From: Sinorhizobium medicae
GTDB lineage: Bacteria; Pseudomonadota; Alphaproteobacteria; Rhizobiales; Rhizobiaceae
Length of the DNA: 64,000 bases
Direction: 5' to 3'
NCBI RefSeq assembly: GCF_007827695.1
Contig: NZ_VITA01000002.1
Location: 62,001-126,000, forward strand
Shown: positions 1 to 8,247 of the stretch, piece after piece
How positions within the stretch are numbered: position 1 is the first letter of the stretch
Layout of the letters: each line of letters opens with the position of its first letter
The notes under the pieces: generated by a model
The model's input: only the letters and a program-made list of their open reading frames with translations
Databases searched by the model: none
What the model was told of the DNA's origin: nothing
Translations under genes and position numbers: made by a program

Positions 1-1336
1 GGAACAGAAAAAGCGCGACGAACATTTCCGCGCCGATCTCGAGCGGATCACACTGACACAAGAGATACTCCATGCTCAGCCCAATCCCATATGCGTCAAA
101 GACCGCAGCCTCAACTACATCGCCGTAAACAGAGCCTTCTGCGCCATTCACGACCTATCCCCCGACGCCATGCTTGGACGCTCGGCAGCGGACCTCCTGG
201 GACCTGAGGTTGCGGAGCACTTCGATCGCTCGGATCGTCACGTCCTCGAGACAGGCACGTCGCACTCTGAAGCTGAGCACATCGTTCGGGCTGACGGCAG
301 CGACCTTTGGGTGGTGACGCGCAAATACCGCGTCGGATTGCCAGGCCGCCATTTCCTGGTCACCTGCATGAATGACGTCACCGATATCGCCGTCTGGTAC
401 GACGGCTCGGAAAAGGGCGGAGATACCGGCCTGCAGATCCGTGACTACAGCATCTTCACGCCAGCTCAGAATTTCTACGATCCCTTCCGTTCGCCCGCCG
501 TGTCGCAACGCGTCGATCCCGAGCCGAACGACGACGTGCCCCCGGCGCTTGGGGCGTTGCGCGTGCTTCTGGCGACCGCCGACGTGGAAATGGAGGAGCG
601 CTTCGTGACGCGGCTGCGTGGCTCCGGGCTCGACGCCTGTGCAGTCCGCAATATCGAGGAGCTCGACGCCTTTGCGGTCGCCGCGGAAGGCCGCGGATTG
701 GAGCTCGACCTTCTATTGCTCGACGTCGCGCTTCCGGGGAGGCACCGCGTTCTGACCTCCTGGCGCGCCTGTACCTGGGTCGAGGTGTCGAGCGATATGG
801 ATGCGACGGTGCTGCTTGCGGAGATTTTCGGCGTCTGTGCCAATAGCACGCGTTCTGCGCTTCCGAAATCCGAATGGGGGATGGCGTTCGACAGCGATCC
901 CGTGCCCGCGGCGCAAGTCGCCATGGTGGACGTGCTCGTCGCGGAGGACAACCAGGTCAACCAGTTCGTATTCGCGCAGATTCTGGAGGGCCTCGGCATC
1001 AGCCATCGGATCGCGGCAGACGGAAGAGAAGCAGTGGACCTTTGGCATGAGCTCCAGCCCGCCCTCGTTCTGATGGACGTGTCCATGCCTGTCATGAACG
1101 GCTTCGAGGCTGCTGTGGCCATACGCGAGGCTGAGAGGCCCGCGGGTCGTCGCACGACCATCGTGGCTGTGACTGCGCAGGCTCTCGATATCGACCTTGA
1201 GCACTGCAGGACATCGGGAATGGACGACCACATCATGAAGCCGATCAGCCCGGACATGATCGAGATGCTGCTCCGGAAATACCTGCCGGCAGTCGATACA
1301 TACGCTTCGGGTTCTGTCCGGAGCGGGTCGCGATGA
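1..1336 (+). CDS. PAS-REC-REC signalling protein, 5' partial
   Basis: The reading frame is open from the first bases of the window, so the true start lies upstream; the first ATG seen, at 170, falls inside the PAS domain and is not the start. Visible order: a charged, probably coiled segment, a PAS domain (about 70-400 in bases), a linker, a weak receiver-like domain (about 550-830), and a good receiver domain (about 930-1290) with its acidic pair in AEDN, the phospho-acceptor Asp in LMDVSMP (codon 1076) and a conserved Lys in MKPIS. No histidine-phosphotransfer or HATPase domain lies between PAS and receivers, so any kinase part would have to be upstream. The stop overlaps the next start by 4 bases (ATGA), so it is probably co-translated with the GGDEF/EAL protein. 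It likely relays a phosphorylation signal into c-di-GMP control (inference). Confidence 0.8.
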   Translation, partial: EQKKRDEHFRADLERITLTQEILHAQPNPICVKDRSLNYIAVNRAFCAIHDLSPDAMLGRSAADLLGPEVAEHFDRSDRHVLETGTSHSEAEHIVRADGSDLWVVTRKYRVGLPGRHFLVTCMNDVTDIAVWYDGSEKGGDTGLQIRDYSIFTPAQNFYDPFRSPAVSQRVDPEPNDDVPPALGALRVLLATADVEMEERFVTRLRGSGLDACAVRNIEELDAFAVAAEGRGLELDLLLLDVALPGRHRVLTSWRACTWVEVSSDMDATVLLAEIFGVCANSTRSALPKSEWGMAFDSDPVPAAQVAMVDVLVAEDNQVNQFVFAQILEGLGISHRIAADGREAVDLWHELQPALVLMDVSMPVMNGFEAAVAIREAERPAGRRTTIVAVTAQALDIDLEHCRTSGMDDHIMKPISPDMIEMLLRKYLPAVDTYASGSVRSGSR

Positions 1337-2682
1337 CATTGCGGGAGCTCGGACTCGATCGGCCGAATCGGGAAAAGCCGCGCAGCGCGTCATTCGTCGA
1401 TCCGTTGACGGGGCTCGGCAACGCAGTCCACCTTGAGCAAACGGTCTTTACCCTCGCGGCGGAACGCGCAAACGATCCTGCCCCTTTTACCATCGCCCTT
1501 GCCAATCTGGATGGCTTCAAGCCGATCAACGATCTCTTCGGACCCGAGGCGGGCGACCAGATTCTGCGCCAGGTGGCGCACCGGCTGAAGGTCTGCGTTC
1601 CGGAGGGAGCGACGGTGACCCGTACCAAGGATGACGAATTCGCAATCGTTTTGCCGCTTGTCTTTGAGCGAAGGAGTGCGGAGAAGCGCGGCCAGATGCT
1701 CAAGGAAGCGCTCTCCTCGCCCTTCGCGCTTGGCGACCGGAACGTCCGCCTGTCGGCCTCTTTCGGCTTTGCTGTCTATCCTTTTGCCGGAGACACATTC
1801 GACGACTTGGTGAAGAGCGCCGACACGGCGCTCTACCGCTCGAAACGGCGCGGCCGCGGCCAGATCACTGTCTATTCGCAAGAGATCGCCCAGGAGATGA
1901 AGCACGCGACACAGCTCGAGCAGGCGCTGCGGAACGCGATCATCGCCGGCGGGATCGATGTCCATTTCCAGCCGATCGTTGACCTGCGCAGCGATCGGCC
2001 CTTGGGCTTCGAGGCCTTGGCGCGGTGGTGCGACGCGGACCTCGGCTATGTCTCGCCCGCGGTATTCGTGCCGTTCGCGGAAGAGCGGGGTTTCATCGAC
2101 CGACTTGCGGAAACACTTCTGCGCAAGGCGGCCCGGGCGGCCCTGTCCTGGCCCGAAGAACTCTTTCTGTCTTTCAACCTCTCCTCGGTCCAACTGATGG
2201 ATCCGACGACGAGTGCTCGCCTCCTGGCGATCATAGCCCAGGTGGGCCTCGATCCACGTCGCCTCGAACTCGAAATCACCGAGACGGCCGCGATGGCGGA
2301 TGCCGAGATCGCCCAGAGAATCATCACCGAATTCCGGGCGGCTGGCGTGCGCGTGTCGCTCGACGATTTCGGAACGGGGCAGTCGAGCCTCGGGCGGCTC
2401 AGGGACTTTTCGCTCGACAAGGTGAAGATCGACCGTGCGTTCGTTTCCGGGATTTCGTCCGACCGGGCTTCAGAACATATCGTCAAAGCAATCGTTTCAA
2501 TGTGCGAGGGGCTGGAACTCGCCGTCGTCGCCGAGGGCATCGAGCACGCATCCGAGGCGTTGAAGCTCAAATCCCTCGGCTGCGGCATGGGACAAGGCTA
2601 TTTCTTCGGCAAACCCGCCGATGCGGATGCCACCATGCGTTACTTGTCTGAGTTCTATCGGGATATTGCGGGGGTGCGCTGA
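1333..2682 (+). CDS. GGDEF/EAL protein with degenerate GGDEF
   Basis: 449 residues. It starts with the typical DPLTGLGN entry of a diguanylate cyclase domain, but the signature reads TKDDEF instead of GGDEF, so the cyclase half probably does not make c-di-GMP and may only bind GTP. The C-terminal half is an EAL phosphodiesterase domain with the main catalytic markers present: EAL in GFEALARW, E in LEITE, DDFGTG, KIDRAFV, AEGIEH and the closing GQGYFFGKP. The expected role is c-di-GMP hydrolysis to pGpG, controlled by the receiver protein encoded just upstream through the ATGA overlap. It has no membrane segment and should be cytoplasmic. Its 3' end overlaps the convergent LysR gene by 28 bases. 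Confidence 0.88.
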   Translation: MTLRELGLDRPNREKPRSASFVDPLTGLGNAVHLEQTVFTLAAERANDPAPFTIALANLDGFKPINDLFGPEAGDQILRQVAHRLKVCVPEGATVTRTKDDEFAIVLPLVFERRSAEKRGQMLKEALSSPFALGDRNVRLSASFGFAVYPFAGDTFDDLVKSADTALYRSKRRGRGQITVYSQEIAQEMKHATQLEQALRNAIIAGGIDVHFQPIVDLRSDRPLGFEALARWCDADLGYVSPAVFVPFAEERGFIDRLAETLLRKAARAALSWPEELFLSFNLSSVQLMDPTTSARLLAIIAQVGLDPRRLELEITETAAMADAEIAQRIITEFRAAGVRVSLDDFGTGQSSLGRLRDFSLDKVKIDRAFVSGISSDRASEHIVKAIVSMCEGLELAVVAEGIEHASEALKLKSLGCGMGQGYFFGKPADADATMRYLSEFYRDIAGVR

Positions 2683-3629
2683 AGTGCCTCGTGTCCGCTT
2701 GCGGCGTCGCTCCCAGAACGATCGCGCAGCCCTTCTTCCAAGAGCCAATCGCGAACGCGGCGCGCCTGGCTGTTGAGGTCCCGTGACCGCGGCCAGACGA
2801 CGTAGAAAGCCTGGCCGGTTTTCAGCACGTGCTCGCCGACCCGCACCAGCGCGCCGGAGCGTACTTGCCGGGCAGTCAGATGCTCCCAGCCGAGCGCGAT
2901 ACCCTCTCCCGCCAGCACGGCCTGGATCACAAGGACATAATCGTTGATGGCGAGCCGCTTGCCTTGAGCCGGATAGGTGAGACCGGCGCTCGCAAACCAT
3001 TCGGTCCAGTCACAGGCGCGCCGTACCGGCTCCTCGAGATGAATGAGATTGTGCCTGATAAGGTCCGCGGGCGATCGGGGCAGGCCATGTGTCTCGATAT
3101 AGACGTGTGTCGCGACGGCCTGGATGACTTCATCGGCAAGCACAGCCGCATGGTAGCGCGGCCACTGATTCGGATCGCCGCCGCGAATACCGAGCGGGAT
3201 CGGCTCCTCATCCAGGTCGAGATCACGCACGCTGGTCTGGATGCGGAGATCGATCTCCGGCAAGTCTTCGCGCAGGCGTGCAAGCCGCGGCAACATCCAC
3301 ATCGAGGCGAACGCCGTCGAAGCCGCCAGGGTCACATTGGTCTCACGTCCCTTGGCGCGAATGTCCTCGGCCGACTTCCGGATACGCCCCAGGCCAACCG
3401 AGACATCCGCGTGAAATCTCTCCCCTGCCTCCGTCAGTTCGACCGCCCGGTGCACCCGGTGGAACAACGGCACGCCCAACTGATCCTCGAGCCCTCGTAT
3501 GGCGTAGGACACCGCAGCCTGCGTCATGCCGAGCTCCCCGGCGGCGCGTGTGAAGTTCTGGTGCCTGCCGGCTGCCTCGAAGACGATGAGGCTTGCGGCC
3601 GAAGGAAGAAGACGTCGCAGGTTTTCCAT
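2655..3629 (-). CDS. LysR-type regulator, GcvA-like
   Basis: About 324 residues. An N-terminal winged helix-turn-helix is clear: FEAAGRHQNFTRAAGELGMTQAAVSYAIRGLEDQLGVPLFHR. A LysR substrate-binding domain follows, and the wording is closest to the GcvA/AmpR branch. I chose the ATG at 3629; another in-frame ATG lies at 3638, and neither has a clear Shine-Dalgarno sequence. It is transcribed divergently from the MttB-family gene, so it is the natural candidate regulator of that gene. A 7-bp inverted repeat (CCATCAT/ATGATGG, 3691-3709) sits just before the MttB start and could be part of an operator. The effector is unknown. Confidence 0.9.
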   Translation of the reverse strand: MENLRRLLPSAASLIVFEAAGRHQNFTRAAGELGMTQAAVSYAIRGLEDQLGVPLFHRVHRAVELTEAGERFHADVSVGLGRIRKSAEDIRAKGRETNVTLAASTAFASMWMLPRLARLREDLPEIDLRIQTSVRDLDLDEEPIPLGIRGGDPNQWPRYHAAVLADEVIQAVATHVYIETHGLPRSPADLIRHNLIHLEEPVRRACDWTEWFASAGLTYPAQGKRLAINDYVLVIQAVLAGEGIALGWEHLTARQVRSGALVRVGEHVLKTGQAFYVVWPRSRDLNSQARRVRDWLLEEGLRDRSGSDAASGHEALQRTPAISR

Positions 3630-3690
3630 AAGTACCATTTATATCATGCGTCGAATTTTTCCTGCGTTACAACAGCCTCTCTCGTCAATA

Positions 3691-3709
3691 CCATCATCGC
3701 AAATGATGG
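3691..3709. promoter_or_regulatory. Inverted repeat before the MttB start
   Basis: CCATCAT and ATGATGG are perfect complements separated by 5 bases, between the divergent LysR and MttB-family genes. The repeat covers a possible ATGATG start, which is one reason to prefer the ATG at 3721. A LysR operator half is possible, but the T-N11-A box is not clear, so this is tentative. Confidence 0.3.
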
Positions 3710-3720
3710 GAGAGTTGATC

Positions 3721-5265
3721 ATGGAACTGGCTGAAGCAACCGGTGAGGCGCCGAGACGAACCCGGAGCGGGCGACCGCAGCGGCGCGAAGGCAGCAAGAA
3801 ACTCGGTGTCCCCTACATCGTCCGCAATATACCGGCCTATGACATCCTCGGCGAAGAAAATCTGGAGCGGATCGAGCGGGTCGCCGACCGAATTCTTGCC
3901 GAAGTCGGCATCGAGTTTCGCGACGATCCGGTAGCACTCGAGCACTGGCGGGGTGCCGGTGCGAAAATAGACGGTCTGCGCGTCACCTTCGAACCCGGCA
4001 TGCTGAAGGAGATCGTCCGCTCGGCGCCGTCCCAATTCACGCAGCACGCCCGCAATCCGGCGCGCAGCGTCGAGATCGGCGGCCGAAACGTCGTATTCTC
4101 ACCGGCTTACGGCTCACCCTTCGTCATGGATCTGGATAAAGGCAGGCGCTACGGCACCATCGAGGATTTCCGCAATCTGGTGAAGCTCGCCCAGTCGAGC
4201 CCATGGCTGCACCACTCCGGCGGCACCATCTGCGAACCGGTCGACGTGCCGGTAAACAAGCGCCATCTCGATATGGTCTACAGCCACGTCAGATATTCGG
4301 ACCGTGCCTTCATGGGCTCGATCACCTCGGAAGAACGAGCCGAAGATTCGATCGAAATGGCGCGCATCCTTTTCGGTGCCGATTTCGTGGACAGGAACTG
4401 CGTCATACTCGGTAACGTCAACGTCAACTCGCCGCTCGTCTGGGACGGCACCATGACGAAGTCGCTGCGTGCCTATGCTCGTGCGAACCAGGCTGCGGTG
4501 ATCGTACCGTTCATCCTCGGCGGAGCGATGGGCCCGGTAACCAATGCGGGGGCGATTGCACAATCCTATGCCGAAACGCTTGCCGGCTGCGCGCTGACGC
4601 AGCTCGAACGCAAGGGTGCGCCCGTCATATTCGGGAATTTTCTATCCTCCATGTCGCTCCGCTCCGGCTCGCCAACCTTCGGTACGCCGGAGCCGGCGAT
4701 CGGCAGCATGGTCGTCGGACAGCTCGCGCGCCGGCTCGGTCTGCCGTTGCGCTGCGCCGGCAATTTCTCCAACTCGAAACGGCCCGATGCTCAGGCCATG
4801 CAGGAAGGGGTCATGTCGATGCTGTCGGCGGTCCATTGCGGCGCCAATTTCGTCCTGCATTCGGCCGGCTTCGCCGACGGCCTGCTGGCGATGTCCTATG
4901 AGAAATTCATGATGGATATGGATTTCTGCGGGGCGCTGCATTCCTACCTTGCTGGGGTGGTGATCGACGACAATACGCTCGCCATGGACGCTTTCCTGGA
5001 GGTCGGCCCCGGCAGCCACTTCCTTGGCTGCGAGCACACGATGCGCAATTACCAGACTGCGTTCTGGGACAGTTCCCTTTCCGACAACGAGCCCTTCGAG
5101 AAATGGGTCGAGCAGGGCGAGACGGACATGGCGCTTCGCGCCAACAGAAGCTGGAAGAAGGCACTGGCGGAATATGAAGCGCCGCCTCTGGATATGGCGA
5201 TCGACGATGCGTTGATTGACTATGTTGAAAGACGGAAGGGCGAAATGCCCGATGCGTGGTACTAG
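3721..5265 (+). CDS. MttB-family (trimethylamine methyltransferase-like) protein
   Basis: 514 residues from the ATG at 3721, which has a GGGAG ribosome binding site 8 bases upstream; the frame is open further upstream but that part overlaps the LysR gene. Length and wording match the MttB superfamily of corrinoid-dependent methyltransferases, which act on quaternary or tertiary amines such as trimethylamine or glycine betaine. There is no in-frame amber codon, so it is a non-pyrrolysine member; characterised relatives of that class include glycine betaine methyltransferase MtgB. No corrinoid protein or activase gene is adjacent, so the methyl acceptor is unclear. It is probably controlled by the divergent LysR protein. 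Substrate cannot be read from the sequence. Its stop codon TAG lies inside the short CTAGAGCGG repeat word. Confidence 0.85.
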   Translation: MELAEATGEAPRRTRSGRPQRREGSKKLGVPYIVRNIPAYDILGEENLERIERVADRILAEVGIEFRDDPVALEHWRGAGAKIDGLRVTFEPGMLKEIVRSAPSQFTQHARNPARSVEIGGRNVVFSPAYGSPFVMDLDKGRRYGTIEDFRNLVKLAQSSPWLHHSGGTICEPVDVPVNKRHLDMVYSHVRYSDRAFMGSITSEERAEDSIEMARILFGADFVDRNCVILGNVNVNSPLVWDGTMTKSLRAYARANQAAVIVPFILGGAMGPVTNAGAIAQSYAETLAGCALTQLERKGAPVIFGNFLSSMSLRSGSPTFGTPEPAIGSMVVGQLARRLGLPLRCAGNFSNSKRPDAQAMQEGVMSMLSAVHCGANFVLHSAGFADGLLAMSYEKFMMDMDFCGALHSYLAGVVIDDNTLAMDAFLEVGPGSHFLGCEHTMRNYQTAFWDSSLSDNEPFEKWVEQGETDMALRANRSWKKALAEYEAPPLDMAIDDALIDYVERRKGEMPDAWY

Positions 5266-5316
5266 AGCGGAAAACTACGTGGGGGTTTCTGTCCGCATCG
5301 CGTGTCTTGAAGGCTC

Positions 5317-5346
5317 AAAAAAAGAGCGGCGCAATAAGCGCCGCTC
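5317..5346 (-). terminator. Rho-independent terminator of the PRC-barrel gene
   Basis: On the minus strand a 9-bp perfect GC-rich stem (GAGCGGCGC/GCGCCGCTC, 5-base loop) is followed by seven T residues. It starts 28 bases past the stop codon at 5375 and is a textbook intrinsic terminator. It may also stop transcripts coming from the MttB-family gene. Confidence 0.85.
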
Positions 5347-5374
5347 CTGTTGACCCGTTACAGTGGCCTAAGCC

Positions 5375-6013
5375 TTACTGCTGCGGTGCCGGTTCGGCGG
5401 GTTGCGCCGGAGCCGGCGTCGTGCCCGTTGCCGAAGTTGTCGACGTATCCACTGGCTGGTCGGCATTACGCTCGGCCATCACCTGCGATTTCGTCTTGAA
5501 CTCGGGTGCGGCCTTGAGCGATTCGGCCGTTTCCGTGGTCGTCAGCTTGATCTCATCCGAGTCGGGCTGGTCGGCGACCGTGATCTTCTCGAACGGTACA
5601 GCGACGTTCTTTTCCCCGATCCCGAGGAAGCCACCGACTCCGACCACGGCAGCAGCGATGCCGCCTTCCTTCTCCATGATCAGGTCGTTGATTTCGCCGA
5701 TGCTTTCATCGCTGGCATTATAGACAGACTGGCCGATATAGGTGTTTGCGGATACTTGGTTCTCCGCCTGCTCCGTCAGGTAGCTGGCGTCGCCCGCTGC
5801 CATATCGGTTGTCTTGTCTGCCGTATCCGGCGTCTGCGCCTGCTCATCAGCGGCCGGCGGCGTAGCAGGAGCCGGGGCCGCCGGTTCCATGGTCTGCGTT
5901 TCAGGTGCCGTAGCCGGCGGCGTCGTGGTTTCCTGTGCGAAGCTCATCGGTGCAACGGCAACGCCCACGAGAAGCGCGCCAGCCGCAACGGAAGATATAA
6001 GTCTCTCTTTCAT
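5375..6013 (-). CDS. Secreted PRC-barrel domain protein
   Basis: 212 residues. The N-terminus (MKERLISSVAAGALLVGVAVAP..SFAQ) is a typical signal peptide, followed by a Pro/Ala/Thr-rich low-complexity region to about residue 75. A PRC-barrel domain then begins near SVYNASDESIGEINDLIMEKEGG and runs to about residue 160. The C-terminal tail is again Thr/Pro/Ala-rich. Proteins of this type are common in rhizobia as periplasmic or envelope proteins of unknown role. The gene stands alone on the minus strand, with its own terminator, and copies of the CTAGAGCGG repeat word in opposite orientation lie on either side (5262 and 6083-6092). Confidence 0.85.
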   Translation of the reverse strand: MKERLISSVAAGALLVGVAVAPMSFAQETTTPPATAPETQTMEPAAPAPATPPAADEQAQTPDTADKTTDMAAGDASYLTEQAENQVSANTYIGQSVYNASDESIGEINDLIMEKEGGIAAAVVGVGGFLGIGEKNVAVPFEKITVADQPDSDEIKLTTTETAESLKAAPEFKTKSQVMAERNADQPVDTSTTSATGTTPAPAQPAEPAPQQ

Positions 6014-6366
6014 GTCAGACTGCCTTTCGTTGACGTTGTCGAACAGAACGGGGCGAAGGAAAATACCTGCGGTATTCCTTGACCCGCTCTAGCTCTCTGG
6101 TGTCGGGTCACGGTGGTGAGACCGTGATCCAGGCGCAGCCTCAAGTTGGGCAAAGGTGCTGCGCCGATGACACTCAAGCAACGTCCGGCAACGCAAACTG
6201 TTCCGCAAAAAGTGCATGCTAGAAACCGGCTGGTGCAAGGCTTTCATGCGTGCCGCGCCGAAAGGGCTGTGCTGCCTGTCCAGATGAACAGGCAGCACAG
6301 GGACACCGCACTAGGGTTGTTTTTCGAATCGGTTACCTTTCATGTCTTCAGGACCGATTCGCCGCG
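6014..6366. other. Intergenic region with two strong hairpins
   Basis: This 353-base gap between two minus-strand genes (ilvD and the PRC-barrel gene) has no convincing ORF. It holds an inverted CTAGAGCGGG word (6083-6092), a 7-bp perfect inverted repeat TCACGGT/ACCGTGA (6108-6127, 6-base loop), and a 13-bp perfect inverted repeat CTGTGCTGCCTGT/ACAGGCAGCACAG (6267-6300, 8-base loop). The last lies 67 bases past the ilvD stop and has no T-run. It could stabilise the 3' end of the galactose operon transcript. Confidence 0.6.
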
Positions 6367-8091
6367 TCAGTGACTTTCACGGAGCACCTCGCTGCCGCTC
6401 TTGCCGACGAGGAAATCGAGGTCGGCACCCTTGTCGGCCTGCAGCACGGTGTCGTGATAGAGTTTGTAATAGCCTCGCTGCCATTTCTTTTCCGGCGGCC
6501 GCCAGGCCGCCATGCGGGCCGCCAGCTCTTCCTCGCCGATGAGCAGGTTCAATTCGCCCTTCATTGCGTCGAGACGGATCAGGTCTCCGGTCCGGACGAT
6601 CGCCAGCGGGCCGCCCGCATCGGCTTCCGGGCTTACATGGAGAACCACCGTGCCGAAAGCGGTGCCGGACATGCGTGCATCCGAGATGCGTACCATGTCG
6701 CGCACGCCCCTTTCGACGAGCCTTCGCGGAATCGGCATGTTGCCGACCTCGGCCATGCCTGGATATCCCTTCGGGCCGCAACCCTTGAGAACGAGGATCG
6801 TGTTTTCGGTCACCGGCAGGTCAGGATCGTCGATCCTGGCCCTAAGGTCTTCGATTGTCTCGAAGACAAAGGCGGGTCCTTCGTGGGTCAGAAGGTGTTC
6901 GCTCGCTGCCGACGGCTTGATCACCGCGCCGTTGGGCGCGAGATTGCCCTTCAGGACGCGAATGCCGGCCGCGGCGCGCAGCGGGTTGTCCAGCGGGCGG
7001 ATGACGTCGTCGTTATAGACCTCTGCACCCTCCCAGTATTTACTGATCGGAACGCCGAAAACGGTTGGCGCGTCGGCATGAAGCAGGTGCTGGATACGAC
7101 TCATCACGGCGGGCAGGCCGCCCGCATAAGCGAGATCTTCGATCAGATACTTTCCCGATGGCATGCAGTTGACGATGCAAGGCACCTGGCCGCCCACCCT
7201 ATCGAAATCCTCAAGACAGAGATCGATACCCGCACGCCCGGCGATCGCCAGCATGTGTACTACCGCGTTGGTCGAGCCGCCCACGGCGGCATTGGCGATA
7301 ATGCCGTTCTCGAAGTTCTCCTTCGTCAGGATCTTCGACAGCCTCAGATCCTCATGCACCATTTCGACGATGCGCTTGCCGGTCATATGCGCGAGCGCCA
7401 TGCGGCGAGCGTCGACTGCGGGCAGGGCGGCGTTTGTCGGCAGCGATAAGCCCATGGCTTCCACGACTGAAGCCATAGTGGTCGCGGTGCCCATGGTCAT
7501 GCAGACACCCGGCGAACGCGACATGCCGCTTTCGGCGGCCATGAATTCCTGCAGGCTCATTTCACCGGCGCGCACGGCTTCGGAGAATTTCCAGACATCC
7601 GTGCCCGAGCCGATGTCCTTTCCCTTCCACTTGCCGTTCAGCATAGGGCCGGAGGACACGACGATCGTCGGGAGATCGACCGAGGCCGCGCCCATCAGTT
7701 GGCCCGGGGTGGTCTTGTCGCAGCCGCCGAGCAGCACGACCCCGTCGATGCCATAGGCGCGGATCGCCTCTTCGACGTCCATTGCGAGCAGATTGCGGAA
7801 GAGCATCGCTGTCGGGCGCATCTGCGTCTCCCCGAGCGACGACACCGGAAACTCCACCGGAAAGCCTCCCGCTTCCCAAACGCCACGCTTCACACCTTCG
7901 GCAAGAATGCGCAGATGGCTGTTGCAGGGCGTGAGCTCCGACCAGGTGTTGCAGATGCCGATGATCGGCCGTCCGTCGAAAACATGATCGGGAAAGCCCT
8001 GGTTCTTCATCCAGGAACGATGAATGAAGCCGTCTTTGTGCGTGCCACCATACCAATGACGGCTTCTCAGTTCTTTTTTCTTGTCGCTCAT
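6367..8091 (-). CDS. ilvD1: IlvD/Edd-family sugar acid dehydratase (galactonate type)
   Basis: 574 residues from the ATG at 8091, which has an AAGGAG site at good spacing; a longer open frame upstream has none. It carries the Cys motifs of [2Fe-2S] sugar acid dehydratases: Cys in GICNTW (residue 47), in GGCDKTTPGQ and in SPGVCMTMGTATTM, plus NAAVGGSTNAV. Family knowledge makes it an aldonic acid dehydratase (L-arabonate/D-galactonate type) rather than the branched-chain enzyme of valine synthesis. As the last gene of the galactose cluster it would convert D-galactonate to 2-keto-3-deoxygalactonate. A 156-base gap with a hairpin separates it from the lactonase gene, so it could be expressed separately. 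In S. meliloti the homologue in this locus was reported dispensable for growth on galactose. Confidence 0.88.
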   Translation of the reverse strand: MSDKKKELRSRHWYGGTHKDGFIHRSWMKNQGFPDHVFDGRPIIGICNTWSELTPCNSHLRILAEGVKRGVWEAGGFPVEFPVSSLGETQMRPTAMLFRNLLAMDVEEAIRAYGIDGVVLLGGCDKTTPGQLMGAASVDLPTIVVSSGPMLNGKWKGKDIGSGTDVWKFSEAVRAGEMSLQEFMAAESGMSRSPGVCMTMGTATTMASVVEAMGLSLPTNAALPAVDARRMALAHMTGKRIVEMVHEDLRLSKILTKENFENGIIANAAVGGSTNAVVHMLAIAGRAGIDLCLEDFDRVGGQVPCIVNCMPSGKYLIEDLAYAGGLPAVMSRIQHLLHADAPTVFGVPISKYWEGAEVYNDDVIRPLDNPLRAAAGIRVLKGNLAPNGAVIKPSAASEHLLTHEGPAFVFETIEDLRARIDDPDLPVTENTILVLKGCGPKGYPGMAEVGNMPIPRRLVERGVRDMVRISDARMSGTAFGTVVLHVSPEADAGGPLAIVRTGDLIRLDAMKGELNLLIGEEELAARMAAWRPPEKKWQRGYYKLYHDTVLQADKGADLDFLVGKSGSEVLRESH

Positions 8092-8213
8092 CCGAGCACT
8101 CCTTCCCACCGCGATTCTGCACATTGGGAGCAATTGTATGATTTTTTGCTGAAGCGACGCCAGCCTTTGTGGCGGGAAGGTTCTCAAGTTTTTGAAGCTC
8201 CGCACTTCCGGAC

Positions 8214-8237
8214 GGAAAAGTCTCTCGACACTTTTCC
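8214..8237 (-). other. Hairpin between lactonase and ilvD genes
   Basis: GGAAAAGT and ACTTTTCC are perfect 8-base complements around an 8-base loop, starting 11 bases past the lactonase stop. No T-run follows. It could limit read-through or protect the upstream mRNA from decay, letting ilvD be expressed at a different level. Confidence 0.45.
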
Positions 8238-8247
8238 TGGAAGCGCT

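Noticed and set aside
7163..7756. Plus-strand ORF of 197 residues in ilvD
   Set aside because: Antisense of a well-supported gene with no domain features.
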